Source of the DNA: an uncultured Alphaproteobacteria bacterium
GTDB taxonomy: Bacteria; Pseudomonadota; Alphaproteobacteria; Rs-D84
Direction of reading: 5' to 3'
DNA length: 64,000 nt
NCBI GenBank assembly: GCA_934272785.1
Contig: CAKQSE010000003.1
Span: 1-64,000, forward strand
This document shows positions 33,486 through 42,811 of the stretch, one piece after another; positions within the stretch are counted from its first letter, which is position 1; each line of letters starts with the position of its first letter. The notes under the pieces were generated by a model. That model was not told where the DNA came from. It worked only from the letters and a program-made list of their open reading frames with translations, and did no database searches. A program made the position numbers and the translations under genes.

Positions 33486-35246
33486 ATGCCTGTTCGTCTG
33501 TTGCCTGATTTTTTGATAAACCAAATTGCCGCTGGCGAGGTTGTTGAACGTCCCGCCAGTGTGGTCAAAGAATTGGTTGAAAACGCACTGGACGCGGGCG
33601 CAGACCAGATTATGATTGATGTTGCCGACGGTGGTCGGACGATGATTTCTGTTATTGATAATGGTTCGGGTATGTCGCGCGATGACCTGGGGCGGGCGAT
33701 ACAGCGGCATGCGACATCAAAATTGCCAGACGATGATTTGTTAAATATCAACTTTATGGGATTCCGGGGCGAGGCATTGCCATCAATCGCATCTGTGTCT
33801 GATATGACGATTGATACGTGTAATGGTGCGGTTCCAAATGGTTGGCAATTAAATGCAACCACGGGTGATGTGCGGCCGTCTGATTGGGAATCGGGGACGC
33901 GAATCCGTGTTTTGAATTTGTTTGCGCGCACGCCTGCGCGGTTAAAGTTTTTACGTGCCGACCGCGCCGAAATGATGTCAGTGTTGGATGTGGTGCGTCG
34001 CCTGGCCATGGCGCGCGCAGATGTCGGATTTACATTAAACAATAAATGGCGTTTCCCGCGGGGCCAGGATTTACGTGACCGAATTGTTGCGGTTATGGGT
34101 GATGACGTTGCCGGTCGTATGATTGCCGTTGACGCACACAGCACGACAACCGCCGGATTGGAATTACATGGATTTATATCAGAACCCACGTTGCGTCGTG
34201 CGTCGTCGGTTGATCAATATTTGTTTGTAAATGGCCGTCCCGTTCGGGACAAGGTTTTGGTTGGTGCCCTGCGTGCGGCATATATGGACGTAATGCATGC
34301 GCGCGAATTCCCGCTGTGCGCGCTGTATTTAACGGTCCCACCGCGCAGCGTGGACGTAAATGTTTCCCCCGCCAAGACCGAGGTGCATTTTCTGGAACCA
34401 TCGCATATCCGCAGTTTTATTATAAAAACATTGCGTGCGGCATTATCCCAGACAATGAACGCCACGCCATCAATTGATGTGACGCATCATGCGCCGGCCG
34501 AATTTGCCCGGGCGGTGGCGCAGAAAATAAACTTTGGATTGCCGCCCGCCGGGGCGCGTGTGTGCGAACCGTCGACGCTGTCTGAATTATCAGAAATGAA
34601 CGAAATATTTTCGTCGCCCGTGGTCGCGCCCGCGATGACACCCGCGTCCGCGCCTGTGGCGACGGGTGACGCGGACCTTGATATGCCACTGGGGCGAGTA
34701 ATTGGCCAGATTGGTAATAAATACATTTTGGCGGCATCTGGCGATAACCTGGTGGTGGTGGACCAGCATGCGGCACATGAACGTATTACGTATGAACGCC
34801 TGCGTCGGCATGCAATAAAATCACAACCGTTACTGACCCCGATTGTGGTGCATATGCGCGACACCGACGTTGCGGCGGTGATGACGATTGCCGATGAAAT
34901 GCGGGCGGCGGGTCTGCACGTTGATGCGTTTGGTGATGACGCGATTGCCGTTTTTGAAAAACCGGCCGATTGGGATTTGAATTGGGCAAATCTGTTTCAT
35001 GATATCGCGGACGAGGTGCGCGCCAATGGCCACTCGTCCCAATTGAACGAAAAATTGCACCTGAAATTGGCAAATTATGCATGCCATCACAGTGTGCGTG
35101 CCGGGCAACGCCTGGACATGCCGTCGTGCGATGCATTATTGCGCGAGATAGAGCGGACCGAACGTGGCGCGCAATGTAATCATGGGCGACCGGTGTATAA
35201 ATTTATCCCGATTACAGATATGGATGCGTGGTTTGAACGTGTCTGA
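33486..35246 (+). CDS. mutL: DNA mismatch repair protein MutL
   Basis: MutL couples MutS mismatch recognition to strand removal. The 586-aa protein has the GHKL ATPase motifs NQIAAGEVVERPASVVKELVEN split by Asn and Glu positions, DNGSGM, GFRGEAL, and a C-terminal dimerization domain with DQHAAHERITYE and ACHHSVRAGQ. The linker is acidic and variable. mutS is not in the window. GGGG lies just before the ATG. Confidence 0.95.
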   Translation: MPVRLLPDFLINQIAAGEVVERPASVVKELVENALDAGADQIMIDVADGGRTMISVIDNGSGMSRDDLGRAIQRHATSKLPDDDLLNINFMGFRGEALPSIASVSDMTIDTCNGAVPNGWQLNATTGDVRPSDWESGTRIRVLNLFARTPARLKFLRADRAEMMSVLDVVRRLAMARADVGFTLNNKWRFPRGQDLRDRIVAVMGDDVAGRMIAVDAHSTTTAGLELHGFISEPTLRRASSVDQYLFVNGRPVRDKVLVGALRAAYMDVMHAREFPLCALYLTVPPRSVDVNVSPAKTEVHFLEPSHIRSFIIKTLRAALSQTMNATPSIDVTHHAPAEFARAVAQKINFGLPPAGARVCEPSTLSELSEMNEIFSSPVVAPAMTPASAPVATGDADLDMPLGRVIGQIGNKYILAASGDNLVVVDQHAAHERITYERLRRHAIKSQPLLTPIVVHMRDTDVAAVMTIADEMRAAGLHVDAFGDDAIAVFEKPADWDLNWANLFHDIADEVRANGHSSQLNEKLHLKLANYACHHSVRAGQRLDMPSCDALLREIERTERGAQCNHGRPVYKFIPITDMDAWFERV

Positions 35247-35253
35247 GATTTGG

Positions 35254-35298
35254 CCCCTGAACCCATTGTTTTTTGCCTGGACAGTGGGGCTTTTTTTT
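35254..35298 (+). terminator. Intrinsic terminator after mutL
   Basis: GCCCC and GGGGC pair across a long loop and are followed by eight Ts. Confidence 0.5.
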
Positions 35299-35345
35299 AC
35301 TATTCTGACACCATAAAATAACAAGTTACACTAAGGAGAAATATC

Positions 35346-35654
35346 ATGGAAGAAACCACGGTTGTTGTTCAAGAAGGTGCAAACGCGGCCCAGGCTGCCA
35401 CTGGTAACTGGTGGGGAATGCTGCTGTATTGCATCGTTGTGTTTGGAATTATTTATCTGTTTATGGTGCGTCCGAACAAGCGTCGTATGGCCGAATACCA
35501 GAAAATGCTGGATTCTTTAAAGGTTGGTAATCGCGTAATGGCGGCCGGCATTTACGGGACAATCAAAAAGATTGGCGACAAAACCATTGAAATGGAAGTG
35601 GCCAAGGGTGTCGTTATAGAAGTCAACAAAAACGCCGTGGCCAGCGTTGAATAA
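35346..35654 (+). CDS. yajC: Preprotein translocase subunit YajC
   Basis: YajC is a small inner-membrane partner of SecDF and YidC. The 102-aa product has one N-terminal membrane helix (MLLYCIVVFGIIYLFMV) followed by RPNKRRMAEYQKML and a small beta domain (VMAAGIYGTI), as in the family. AAGGAGA precedes the ATG. It begins the yajC-secD-secF unit. Confidence 0.93.
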   Translation: MEETTVVVQEGANAAQAATGNWWGMLLYCIVVFGIIYLFMVRPNKRRMAEYQKMLDSLKVGNRVMAAGIYGTIKKIGDKTIEMEVAKGVVIEVNKNAVASVE

Positions 35655-35672
35655 GCGAGAAAGGGTAATCAG

Positions 35673-37232
35673 ATGTTTAAAAAACTGGCAATAATTTTTG
35701 TTGCGGTGTTTGGTGTGTTACTGGCGGTGCCAACAATGTCGCCACGCCTGGCGCCGTATTTCCCGTCGTGGGCACAACCAATCCCATTGGGCTTGGACTT
35801 AAAGGGTGGGGCCCAGTTGTTATTGGAAGTGGACACAAACACCATGTTCCAAGAAAAAGCGGCCCAATTGTATGACGAGGCACGCACAGCCCTGATTGAT
35901 CGTGACAAGGGTGTTATTCGTTTTTCGAACCTGCGTAATAACGATGGTGTTGTGTCGTTGGTTGTTCGCGATGATGCCGATGTATCACGTGCCAAGGGTC
36001 GGTTAAAGAGTGTTCTGGGCAATACTGTTGATATTGAATCATCGGGTCGGACAATTACATTGTCGTATTCGGAAAAACAGAAAAACGAAATGACCCAGGA
36101 CGCATTGGCGCGCAGTATTGAAATTGTGCGTCGTCGTATTGATGCGCTGGGGACCAAGGAACCATCTATCCAGTCCCAGGGTGGCAAATATATCTTGATT
36201 CAGTTGCCGGGTGTTGATAACCCAGAACACATCAAGGAATTGATTGGTCAGACGGCCAAGATGACGTTCCATTTGGTAAATGAAAATGTGTCGGCCGAAC
36301 AAATTGCGTCTGGTCGTGCGCCCAATGGCACACAATTCTTGCCAATGATGGACGCGCCAAATCAGTTGGTTCCGGTCTATTCCCGTGTCGAGGTGTCGGG
36401 TGAATCATTAAAAGATTCCCAGGCGGATTTTGACCAGAATAATATGCCGGTTGTAACAACCGCATTTGATGCAACAGGTGCGCGCAAGTTTGCACGACTG
36501 ACCACCGAACACGTGAACGAACGCTTTGCAATTGTGTTGGACGGACGCGTGTTGTCGGCACCGACAATCCGTGAACCAATTCCGGGTGGCCGTGGCCAGA
36601 TTTCTGGTGGATTCACATTACAGGGTGCAAAAGACCTGGCCGTGTTGTTGCGTTCGGGCGCATTGCCGGCACCGTTACAGGTTATCGAAGAACGCACGGT
36701 TGGTGCGGGACTGGGGGCCGATACTATCGAGGCTGGTAAAATCGGTTCCGCGGTTGGTGTGTTGTTCGTAATCATATTTATGTTGGTTGCATATCGCGGA
36801 TTTGGTTTGATTGCAGATATCGTATTGCTGGTCAATTTGGCGATGATTATCGGTATATCGGCATTTCTGGGGGCAACACTGACGTTGCCGGGGATTGCGG
36901 GTATCGTGTTGACACTGGGTATGGCGGTGGACGCGAATATTCTGCCGTTTGAACGTATCCGAGACGAGGTTCGCGAAGGCGTCCCAGCCCTGCGTGCGGT
37001 GGAACTGGGCTTCCATCGTTCAACCAAGACCGTTATGGACGGAAACTTGACCAATCTGATTTGCAGTTTGATTCTGTTCCAGTTTGGTGCGGGTCCAATT
37101 CGTGGGTTTGCGGTAACGCTGTCCATCGGTGTTATTACAACATTGTTCACATGCCTGTTGTTGTCCAAGGTTTTGATTGACTGGTATATGAACGGCAAAA
37201 ACAAGAAAATCAGTTACATCAGAAATAAATAA
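35673..37232 (+). CDS. secD: Protein translocase subunit SecD
   Basis: SecD uses the proton gradient to help pull proteins across the inner membrane. The 519-aa protein has one N-terminal helix, LGLDLKGGAQLLLEVD, a large periplasmic region with the DGRVLSAPTIREPI motif, and five C-terminal helices with GMAVDANILPFERIRDE. Length is normal for alphaproteobacteria. It lies 18 nt after yajC and 12 nt before secF. Confidence 0.96.
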   Translation: MFKKLAIIFVAVFGVLLAVPTMSPRLAPYFPSWAQPIPLGLDLKGGAQLLLEVDTNTMFQEKAAQLYDEARTALIDRDKGVIRFSNLRNNDGVVSLVVRDDADVSRAKGRLKSVLGNTVDIESSGRTITLSYSEKQKNEMTQDALARSIEIVRRRIDALGTKEPSIQSQGGKYILIQLPGVDNPEHIKELIGQTAKMTFHLVNENVSAEQIASGRAPNGTQFLPMMDAPNQLVPVYSRVEVSGESLKDSQADFDQNNMPVVTTAFDATGARKFARLTTEHVNERFAIVLDGRVLSAPTIREPIPGGRGQISGGFTLQGAKDLAVLLRSGALPAPLQVIEERTVGAGLGADTIEAGKIGSAVGVLFVIIFMLVAYRGFGLIADIVLLVNLAMIIGISAFLGATLTLPGIAGIVLTLGMAVDANILPFERIRDEVREGVPALRAVELGFHRSTKTVMDGNLTNLICSLILFQFGAGPIRGFAVTLSIGVITTLFTCLLLSKVLIDWYMNGKNKKISYIRNK

Positions 37233-37244
37233 GGAATAGATACT

Positions 37245-38108
37245 ATGAAACTGCATTTTATGAAATATCGGAAACTGTCATACTGGGTTTCTGGAATATT
37301 GGTTGCATTGTCGATTGTATCGCTGGCGTTTCATGGCCTGAATTACGGTATTGATTTCGCGGGTGGTATCTCGATGGAGGTTAAACCCGTCGCGGCCGAT
37401 TACACAATTGACAAGATGCGCAGTGACCTGGCCGAATTCAGCCCGGAATTGCAATCGGTTGATAATGACGCGATTTTGGTGCGTGTCGGTTTGCCCAAGG
37501 GGGCAACCGATGCCCAACAAAACGCGCGCGTTGCCGACATTAAACAAATCTTGGGCGACAAGGTGCAATATTCCCAGGTGCAAATCGTTGGACCAAAAAT
37601 CGGTGGCGAATTGGTGCGCGGTGGTATCTTGGCGATATTGGTGTCGTTCGTGCTGATGAGTGTGTATATCTGGATTCGCTATCGCGGGGGATATGCCGTT
37701 GGTTCGTTTGTGTCGTTGGTGTTGGACTTTATTTTAATGTTCGGATTCTTTTCCATTACTGGACTGGAATTCAACCAGACATCAATTGCGGTTATCCTGA
37801 TGGGTATCGGATATTCAATCAATGACAAGGTCGTGAACTATGACCGTATTGATGAAAATATCAAAAAGTATCACAAGATGCCGATGACTGAATTGATTGA
37901 CCTGTCGGTAAATGAAATGTTCCATCGAACAATTATGACCAGTGTTTCAACAATATTGGCAATGGTTGGGTTGTATTTCTTTGGTGGTATTATGTTGCAA
38001 GATTTCGCGGTCGCGATGACGTTCTCGGTTGTGATGGGAACATTGACCAGTATTTATATCTCGAACGTAATCTTGTATCACTTTAATTTACGTGACACCA
38101 AGTATTGA
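37245..38108 (+). CDS. secF: Protein translocase subunit SecF
   Basis: SecF pairs with SecD. The 287-aa product has GLNYGIDFAGGISMEV near the N-terminus, a short periplasmic domain, and C-terminal helices with GYSINDKVVNYDRIDEN. The translocation motifs are intact. AAGGAATAG precedes the ATG. The S41-like gene follows after 53 nt. Confidence 0.96.
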   Translation: MKLHFMKYRKLSYWVSGILVALSIVSLAFHGLNYGIDFAGGISMEVKPVAADYTIDKMRSDLAEFSPELQSVDNDAILVRVGLPKGATDAQQNARVADIKQILGDKVQYSQVQIVGPKIGGELVRGGILAILVSFVLMSVYIWIRYRGGYAVGSFVSLVLDFILMFGFFSITGLEFNQTSIAVILMGIGYSINDKVVNYDRIDENIKKYHKMPMTELIDLSVNEMFHRTIMTSVSTILAMVGLYFFGGIMLQDFAVAMTFSVVMGTLTSIYISNVILYHFNLRDTKY

Positions 38109-38161
38109 TATTGATGCCGCATCGCCACCCATGGGGGACACACAGAGAGAGGAAAAATAAT

Positions 38162-39676
38162 ATGAGATTAAAAAAATTATTTTTAATGTTGTGTTTTTGT
38201 CTGGCGGTGCGGCCGGCGTATTCAGACAGCCTGTTTTTCGAAGATGAACCAATCCAGGACGGCGTGCCTGTTTTTGAAATGTCAAAAACATTTGCCGATA
38301 TTTATGAAAAACTGGACGGGGTAAAGTGGGGCGGTAAAAGCATAAATGTCGCGATTGAAAGTTTGGAAAACCTGAACAAAAACGCACATATTGCCGCAAC
38401 AGATGAACGTGTTGTTTTGGTGTGGGGTGATAATATTATTGCAAATTATCCGCGCCCGCGCAGTGGTGATTGGAACGGGTTTGGTGAAATAACCACCGCA
38501 TTGATGTTAAAGTTGCGCGAAAAAGATTCTGAATTGCATCGCGCCAGTCCGTCTGAAATGTATCAAATGGTCGTGGACAGTTTGATGCGCGGCATTGATG
38601 AAAATGGTCGCTATATCTATTCCCGTGCGGCCGAGGTTACCGAAGACGGTCGTATCCTGACCAGTGTGGGATTGACCGGGGTGCGTGACGCGCGCGGAAA
38701 TTGGCGTGTGCACGGCGTGTTCAAGGGCGCGCCCGCGGATGCGGCGGGAATTCGTGCGGGTGATTTGATATCTGAAATAAATGGCCGCGCGGTTGCCGAT
38801 ATGTCGGATGATGAATTGGAATCTGTGCTGGCGGGATTTAATTCTGGCACGTCCAAGATAAAATTGTTGTCGCCATCGGGGACGCGTGATGTCGTGCTGC
38901 GTCGTGCAACGATTGTTTTGGCCGATGCCGATGTTGTTCATCGGACGGCCAGTGGTGAAAATTCGGGCGACGTTCTGGAAATTGTTGTGCACCAGGCGTC
39001 AAATAACGCCGTATCCATTGTGAACGAGGCGCTGGCGACGTATCCGAACCTGGGCGGGATTGTGTTGGATTTGCGCGCGGCGTCGGGTGATGACGCGGTT
39101 GCAGCGGCAAAGTTGGCGGGACTGTTTATCGGTGCACGGCCTGTAATGCGTATTCAGGAAACCGCAGCCGAACAGGTCGAGGTTGTTCCCGGTGGCAATG
39201 CGGTGACAGATGTGCCGGTTGTTGTTCTGATGTCGGATCAAACACGTGGCACGGCCGAGGCACTGGCCGCAGCGTTCTATGAATACGGGCGCGGGGTTTT
39301 GGTTGGAACGCCGACGGCGGGAAATGCGCGTATTGCAACGCGTCTGGATTTAAATGATGGGGGCGCGCTGGAATTATTGAACAAGTCAATTCAGACCGGC
39401 ACCGGGCGCGATATTGATGGGCGTGGGGTATTCCCGATTGTGTGCCTGTCTAATATCCGCAGCACAACGCAACAAAATGCATTTTTCTTGAATGTGTTAA
39501 ATAATGATTTTGATGCGCGTGATTTTAATCGTGCGGAAAATATCAACGTTGATGATGTGCGTCGCGGATGTCCGGTTATTACCAGTGGCACCGACGAAGA
39601 CGCGGTCGCGGCGGCTGTTTCGGCCAAGATATTGACCGATAAAACTGTTTATACCAGACTGATTGCCGAAGAATAG
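38162..39676 (+). CDS. S41-like (CtpA-type) PDZ protein with degenerate active site
   Basis: A 504-aa exported protein with signal peptide MRLKKLFLMLCFCLAVRPAYS, an N-terminal helical region, a PDZ domain near residues 180-265 (GAPADAAGIRAGDLISEING) and an S41-type domain. In CtpA the catalytic Ser lies in SASASE and the Lys in TFGKG. Here the aligned segments are QTRGTAE and TAGNA, so Ser is Gly, Lys is Asn and the following Gln is Ala. It is therefore probably not a protease but may still bind peptides through PDZ. AGAGAGG precedes the ATG at 38162; an upstream in-frame reading lacks a signal. It follows secF and precedes a PAP2 gene by 17 nt. Confidence 0.75.
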   Translation: MRLKKLFLMLCFCLAVRPAYSDSLFFEDEPIQDGVPVFEMSKTFADIYEKLDGVKWGGKSINVAIESLENLNKNAHIAATDERVVLVWGDNIIANYPRPRSGDWNGFGEITTALMLKLREKDSELHRASPSEMYQMVVDSLMRGIDENGRYIYSRAAEVTEDGRILTSVGLTGVRDARGNWRVHGVFKGAPADAAGIRAGDLISEINGRAVADMSDDELESVLAGFNSGTSKIKLLSPSGTRDVVLRRATIVLADADVVHRTASGENSGDVLEIVVHQASNNAVSIVNEALATYPNLGGIVLDLRAASGDDAVAAAKLAGLFIGARPVMRIQETAAEQVEVVPGGNAVTDVPVVVLMSDQTRGTAEALAAAFYEYGRGVLVGTPTAGNARIATRLDLNDGGALELLNKSIQTGTGRDIDGRGVFPIVCLSNIRSTTQQNAFFLNVLNNDFDARDFNRAENINVDDVRRGCPVITSGTDEDAVAAAVSAKILTDKTVYTRLIAEE

Positions 39677-39693
39677 GGCACAAGGGGCGGATA

Positions 39694-40389
39694 ATGTTTT
39701 TAGCAGAAAATAATAAAATCAAATGGAATTTATTGGGGGTGGCGACGGTTGTGGTCGCGGTAGCGGTGGCATTGGGAATTGCATGGTTTGATAAACCGCT
39801 GTATCTGTTTATGCGCAATTTTGACTGTGCGGTGTGGGGTTGGTTTGATAAAATTTTTGACGCAAAAATGTGGATTGCCGCATCGTTTGTTTTATTGTGC
39901 ATGTTTTATGGCAAAAAGACTGTTGAATCAAAGCCGTGCTTTAAGAATTCGCAAAATCGGTTTAGTATTTTTGTGTTTTTTCGCGATTTTATTGTAAAAA
40001 CAAAGAACAGTTATGCGTTTTTTGTATTTTGCTCTGTCTTGTCGGCATCCATCTTGGCCAAGGGGTTAAAGATTATGATTGGTCGCGCCCGTCCAATATT
40101 TTTCGAGGCATTGGATATGACTGGATTTTTCCCGTGGTCAAACGAGTGGGCATTTAATTCAATGCCATCGGGACATACGGTTGCGACGTTTGCGGGACTG
40201 GTTATGTTGGGTATGTTGGCACCGCGGATAAAATGGTTCACGTGGACATTGGCAATTGTCGTTGGGGCGTCACGGGTTGCGTATGGGGCGCATTGGCCAA
40301 CAGACGTTTTGCTTGGGGCATTTATCGGTATGGTGATGGCCGATTTTGTCAAGGCTTTGCTGAAACGCTGGCAATCAAAATTTGAATAA
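39694..40389 (+). CDS. PAP2 family membrane phosphatase
   Basis: A 231-aa membrane protein with the three PAP2 motifs: KIMIGRARP, PSGHTVATFAG and SRVAYGAHWPTDVLLG. Such enzymes remove phosphate from undecaprenyl pyrophosphate, phosphatidic acid or related lipids on the periplasmic side. The exact substrate is open; undecaprenyl pyrophosphate is plausible given the surface-glycan genes nearby. It follows the S41-like gene by 17 nt and ends in a terminator. Confidence 0.85.
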   Translation: MFLAENNKIKWNLLGVATVVVAVAVALGIAWFDKPLYLFMRNFDCAVWGWFDKIFDAKMWIAASFVLLCMFYGKKTVESKPCFKNSQNRFSIFVFFRDFIVKTKNSYAFFVFCSVLSASILAKGLKIMIGRARPIFFEALDMTGFFPWSNEWAFNSMPSGHTVATFAGLVMLGMLAPRIKWFTWTLAIVVGASRVAYGAHWPTDVLLGAFIGMVMADFVKALLKRWQSKFE

Positions 40390-40392
40390 ATT

Positions 40393-40417
40393 ACGCGCCC
40401 AGTGGCGCGTTTTTTTT
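40393..40417 (+). terminator. Intrinsic terminator after the PAP2 gene
   Basis: ACGCGCC/GGCGCGT stem followed by a T-run. Confidence 0.8.
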
Positions 40418-40443
40418 AACATTTTTGTTTAATTTGTGATAAA

Positions 40444-42720
40444 ATGCCGAATATGGAAGGACAATCGAAATTTTTACCAGAACGCGTTACGGGCGCGTTA
40501 AAGAGTTTTGCACGTCGCATTATTGGTGGCGCGGTGGCGGCGTTGGGACTGTGGGCGATATTTGCGCTGTTGTTTTTGAATCCGTATCTGGATGGTTTTG
40601 CCACGGCCAGCACACTGGGCACGCAATCGGTGATGGGAAATGTTGCGGCGTTTTTACGATATGCGATTGGCACGGTGCCGGCGTTGTTTTTGTTGCTGTG
40701 CATTGTGCGTGCGGGCGTGGCGCGCGTTGCCAATTGGGACGAAACAGTTGCGCCGGAATACAATCTGGTGCGGGTGTTTGTTGCGCTGTGCCTGGGGGTG
40801 GCGGCATTTGGATTGATTTTCCCACGTGGCGTGTTTGGCGGCCTGGCCGGGGTGATTGTGGCGGGTGATGTTGGTGCGCTGATTGGTGGATGGGGCGCGT
40901 TGGTTGGTATTTTATGCCTGGCGGGATTTTTGTTGTTAGGCGGTATGATTTTGCATGTTCGTTGGTCGCATGTGCGTGCAACGTTGCACGTGGTGCGCCG
41001 CGTTATTGGATGGATTATGACGGCGTTTCACCTGGCGCGGCCGGCGGTGGCAAATGACGACGCGCCAGATGCGGCAGCCGCAGACGATGACACCGACGTC
41101 GGGGACGAAGCGGATGCCGCCGACGATGATGACGCGTCGGATGAGAAGCCTGCGCGCGCATCGCGCGCCACGCGGCGCACGCCCCAGAAAACGTCACGTC
41201 GTGCCGCCGCGTCTGACAGTGCGCATCAATATGAATTGCCTGATCCGGCATTTTTGGAAAAATCAAATTTTGGTAAAAATGTTGTAACGCCAGAATTAAA
41301 ACGCAATGCCACCGCGATGGAGGTGCACTTTGCCGAATACAATGTCCATGGCAAGGTTGTTGGTATTCGGCCTGGACCGATTGTTACACTGTATGAATTT
41401 ATGCCAGACAGCGGCACCCGTATGGTTGACGTCAGCAAGACGGTCAAAGATATGACGCGTGCGATGGCAACCGAAAACATCCGTATTGCACACATCCCGG
41501 GGACGCCACTGATTGGTGTTGAAATGGTGAACCTGAAACGTCAAATGGTGCGGTTCCGCGGACTGGTGGAAAGTGAAACATTTCGCACGTCCAAGTCCAA
41601 GATTCCATTGGCATTGGGCGTGGATATCGGTGGTAATTATATGTATTTTGATTTGGCAAAAATGCCACATATGTTGATTGCGGGACGCACGGGTTCGGGT
41701 AAATCTGTGTTTGTTCAGTCAATCATTATGTCCATCGTTTATCACTTTACACCAGACAAATGCAAACTGATGATTATTGACCCCAAGGGGGTTGATTTCG
41801 GATTCTGGGATAATATCCCACATCTGATAACACCGATTGTAAAACTGGATCCAAATGCGGCGGTCAATGCACTGAAATGGGCTGTGCGCGAGATGGAGGA
41901 TCGTTATAAACAACTGCAACTGGTCAATGCACGTAATATTGAAAGTTATAATGAAATCGTTGCGGCAAAGCGGGCCAGTGGTGAAAAAATCACGCGCCAG
42001 GTCGCCGTTGGCACAGACGAAGAAACGGGTGAATTGCTGTTTGAAACCCAAGAAGTTGATTTGTCAGATATGCCATATATCGTCATTGTTATTGACGAGG
42101 TTGCCGACCTGATGAGCCTGGCGCGCAAGGATGTAGAGGCCTGTGTCCAACGTATTGCGCAAAAGGCGCGTGCGGCGGGTATCCACCTGGTTATGGCGAC
42201 CCAGCGTCCAGACGCAACAACCATTACCGGTGTTATCAAGGCGAATTTCCCGACACGTATTTCGTTCCAGGCGCGCAGTAATATTGACTCTATGACAACA
42301 TTGGGTGAAAAGGGTGCGGAAAACCTGTTGGCGTGTGGTGACATGCTATTCAGCGAGGCTGGACGTGTTCCGGTGCGTATCCATGGCGCATTTATATCAG
42401 ACGAAGAAATGACGCGTGTTGGTAATTTCTTGCGCGCGCAACAGGCACCAGATTACGTCGAAGGAATCACCGATGACGATGGTGGCGCGGCCGCGGGCGG
42501 GGCGGCAATCCCGGGTATGCCGGCGGCCAAGGGGGACAAAGACGCCGACCTGTATAGTCAGGCCAAGGAATGTGTCCTGCGTGATAAAAAGCCGACAATT
42601 TCGTATATTCAGCGCAGATTGCAAATCGGATACAACAAGGCCGCTGGATTTATGGAACGGATGGAGCAAGAAGGCATCGTCAGTCCCCCCGACGCCAATA
42701 ATAAACGGCATATTTTATAG
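40444..42720 (+). CDS. ftsK: DNA translocase FtsK
   Basis: FtsK pumps chromosome ends through the division septum and activates XerCD at dif. The 758-aa protein has four N-terminal membrane helices and a charged linker rich in Asp and Ala (residues ~200-260). The motor has Walker A AGRTGSGKS near residue 415 and Walker B VIVIDEVADLM near 545, and the protein ends in a winged-helix gamma domain (ISYIQRRLQIGYNKAAGFMERME). Start is ATG 40444 or 40453. XerD is encoded at 30826. Confidence 0.95.
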   Translation: MPNMEGQSKFLPERVTGALKSFARRIIGGAVAALGLWAIFALLFLNPYLDGFATASTLGTQSVMGNVAAFLRYAIGTVPALFLLLCIVRAGVARVANWDETVAPEYNLVRVFVALCLGVAAFGLIFPRGVFGGLAGVIVAGDVGALIGGWGALVGILCLAGFLLLGGMILHVRWSHVRATLHVVRRVIGWIMTAFHLARPAVANDDAPDAAAADDDTDVGDEADAADDDDASDEKPARASRATRRTPQKTSRRAAASDSAHQYELPDPAFLEKSNFGKNVVTPELKRNATAMEVHFAEYNVHGKVVGIRPGPIVTLYEFMPDSGTRMVDVSKTVKDMTRAMATENIRIAHIPGTPLIGVEMVNLKRQMVRFRGLVESETFRTSKSKIPLALGVDIGGNYMYFDLAKMPHMLIAGRTGSGKSVFVQSIIMSIVYHFTPDKCKLMIIDPKGVDFGFWDNIPHLITPIVKLDPNAAVNALKWAVREMEDRYKQLQLVNARNIESYNEIVAAKRASGEKITRQVAVGTDEETGELLFETQEVDLSDMPYIVIVIDEVADLMSLARKDVEACVQRIAQKARAAGIHLVMATQRPDATTITGVIKANFPTRISFQARSNIDSMTTLGEKGAENLLACGDMLFSEAGRVPVRIHGAFISDEEMTRVGNFLRAQQAPDYVEGITDDDGGAAAGGAAIPGMPAAKGDKDADLYSQAKECVLRDKKPTISYIQRRLQIGYNKAAGFMERMEQEGIVSPPDANNKRHIL

Positions 42721-42729
42721 TAAAAAAAT

Positions 42730-42751
42730 ACCGGCATTTGCCGGTGTTTTT
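42730..42751 (+). terminator. Intrinsic terminator after ftsK
   Basis: ACCGGC/GCCGGT hairpin followed by GTTTTTT. Confidence 0.75.
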
Positions 42752-42776
42752 TATGCTTTTTTATAGGCGCGTTTTG

Positions 42777-42785
42777 TGGTATAAT
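42777..42785 (+). promoter_or_regulatory. Extended -10 promoter of an outer-membrane gene
   Basis: TGGTATAAT, the same nonamer as before ruvC and the MucR-like gene; no good -35. Confidence 0.5.
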
Positions 42786-42811
42786 TTGCGTAACGAAAAA
42801 GGAGTTTTTTT

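Noticed and set aside
36377..37204. 275-aa open frame antisense to secD
   Set aside because: Shadow of secD with no start signal or homology features.
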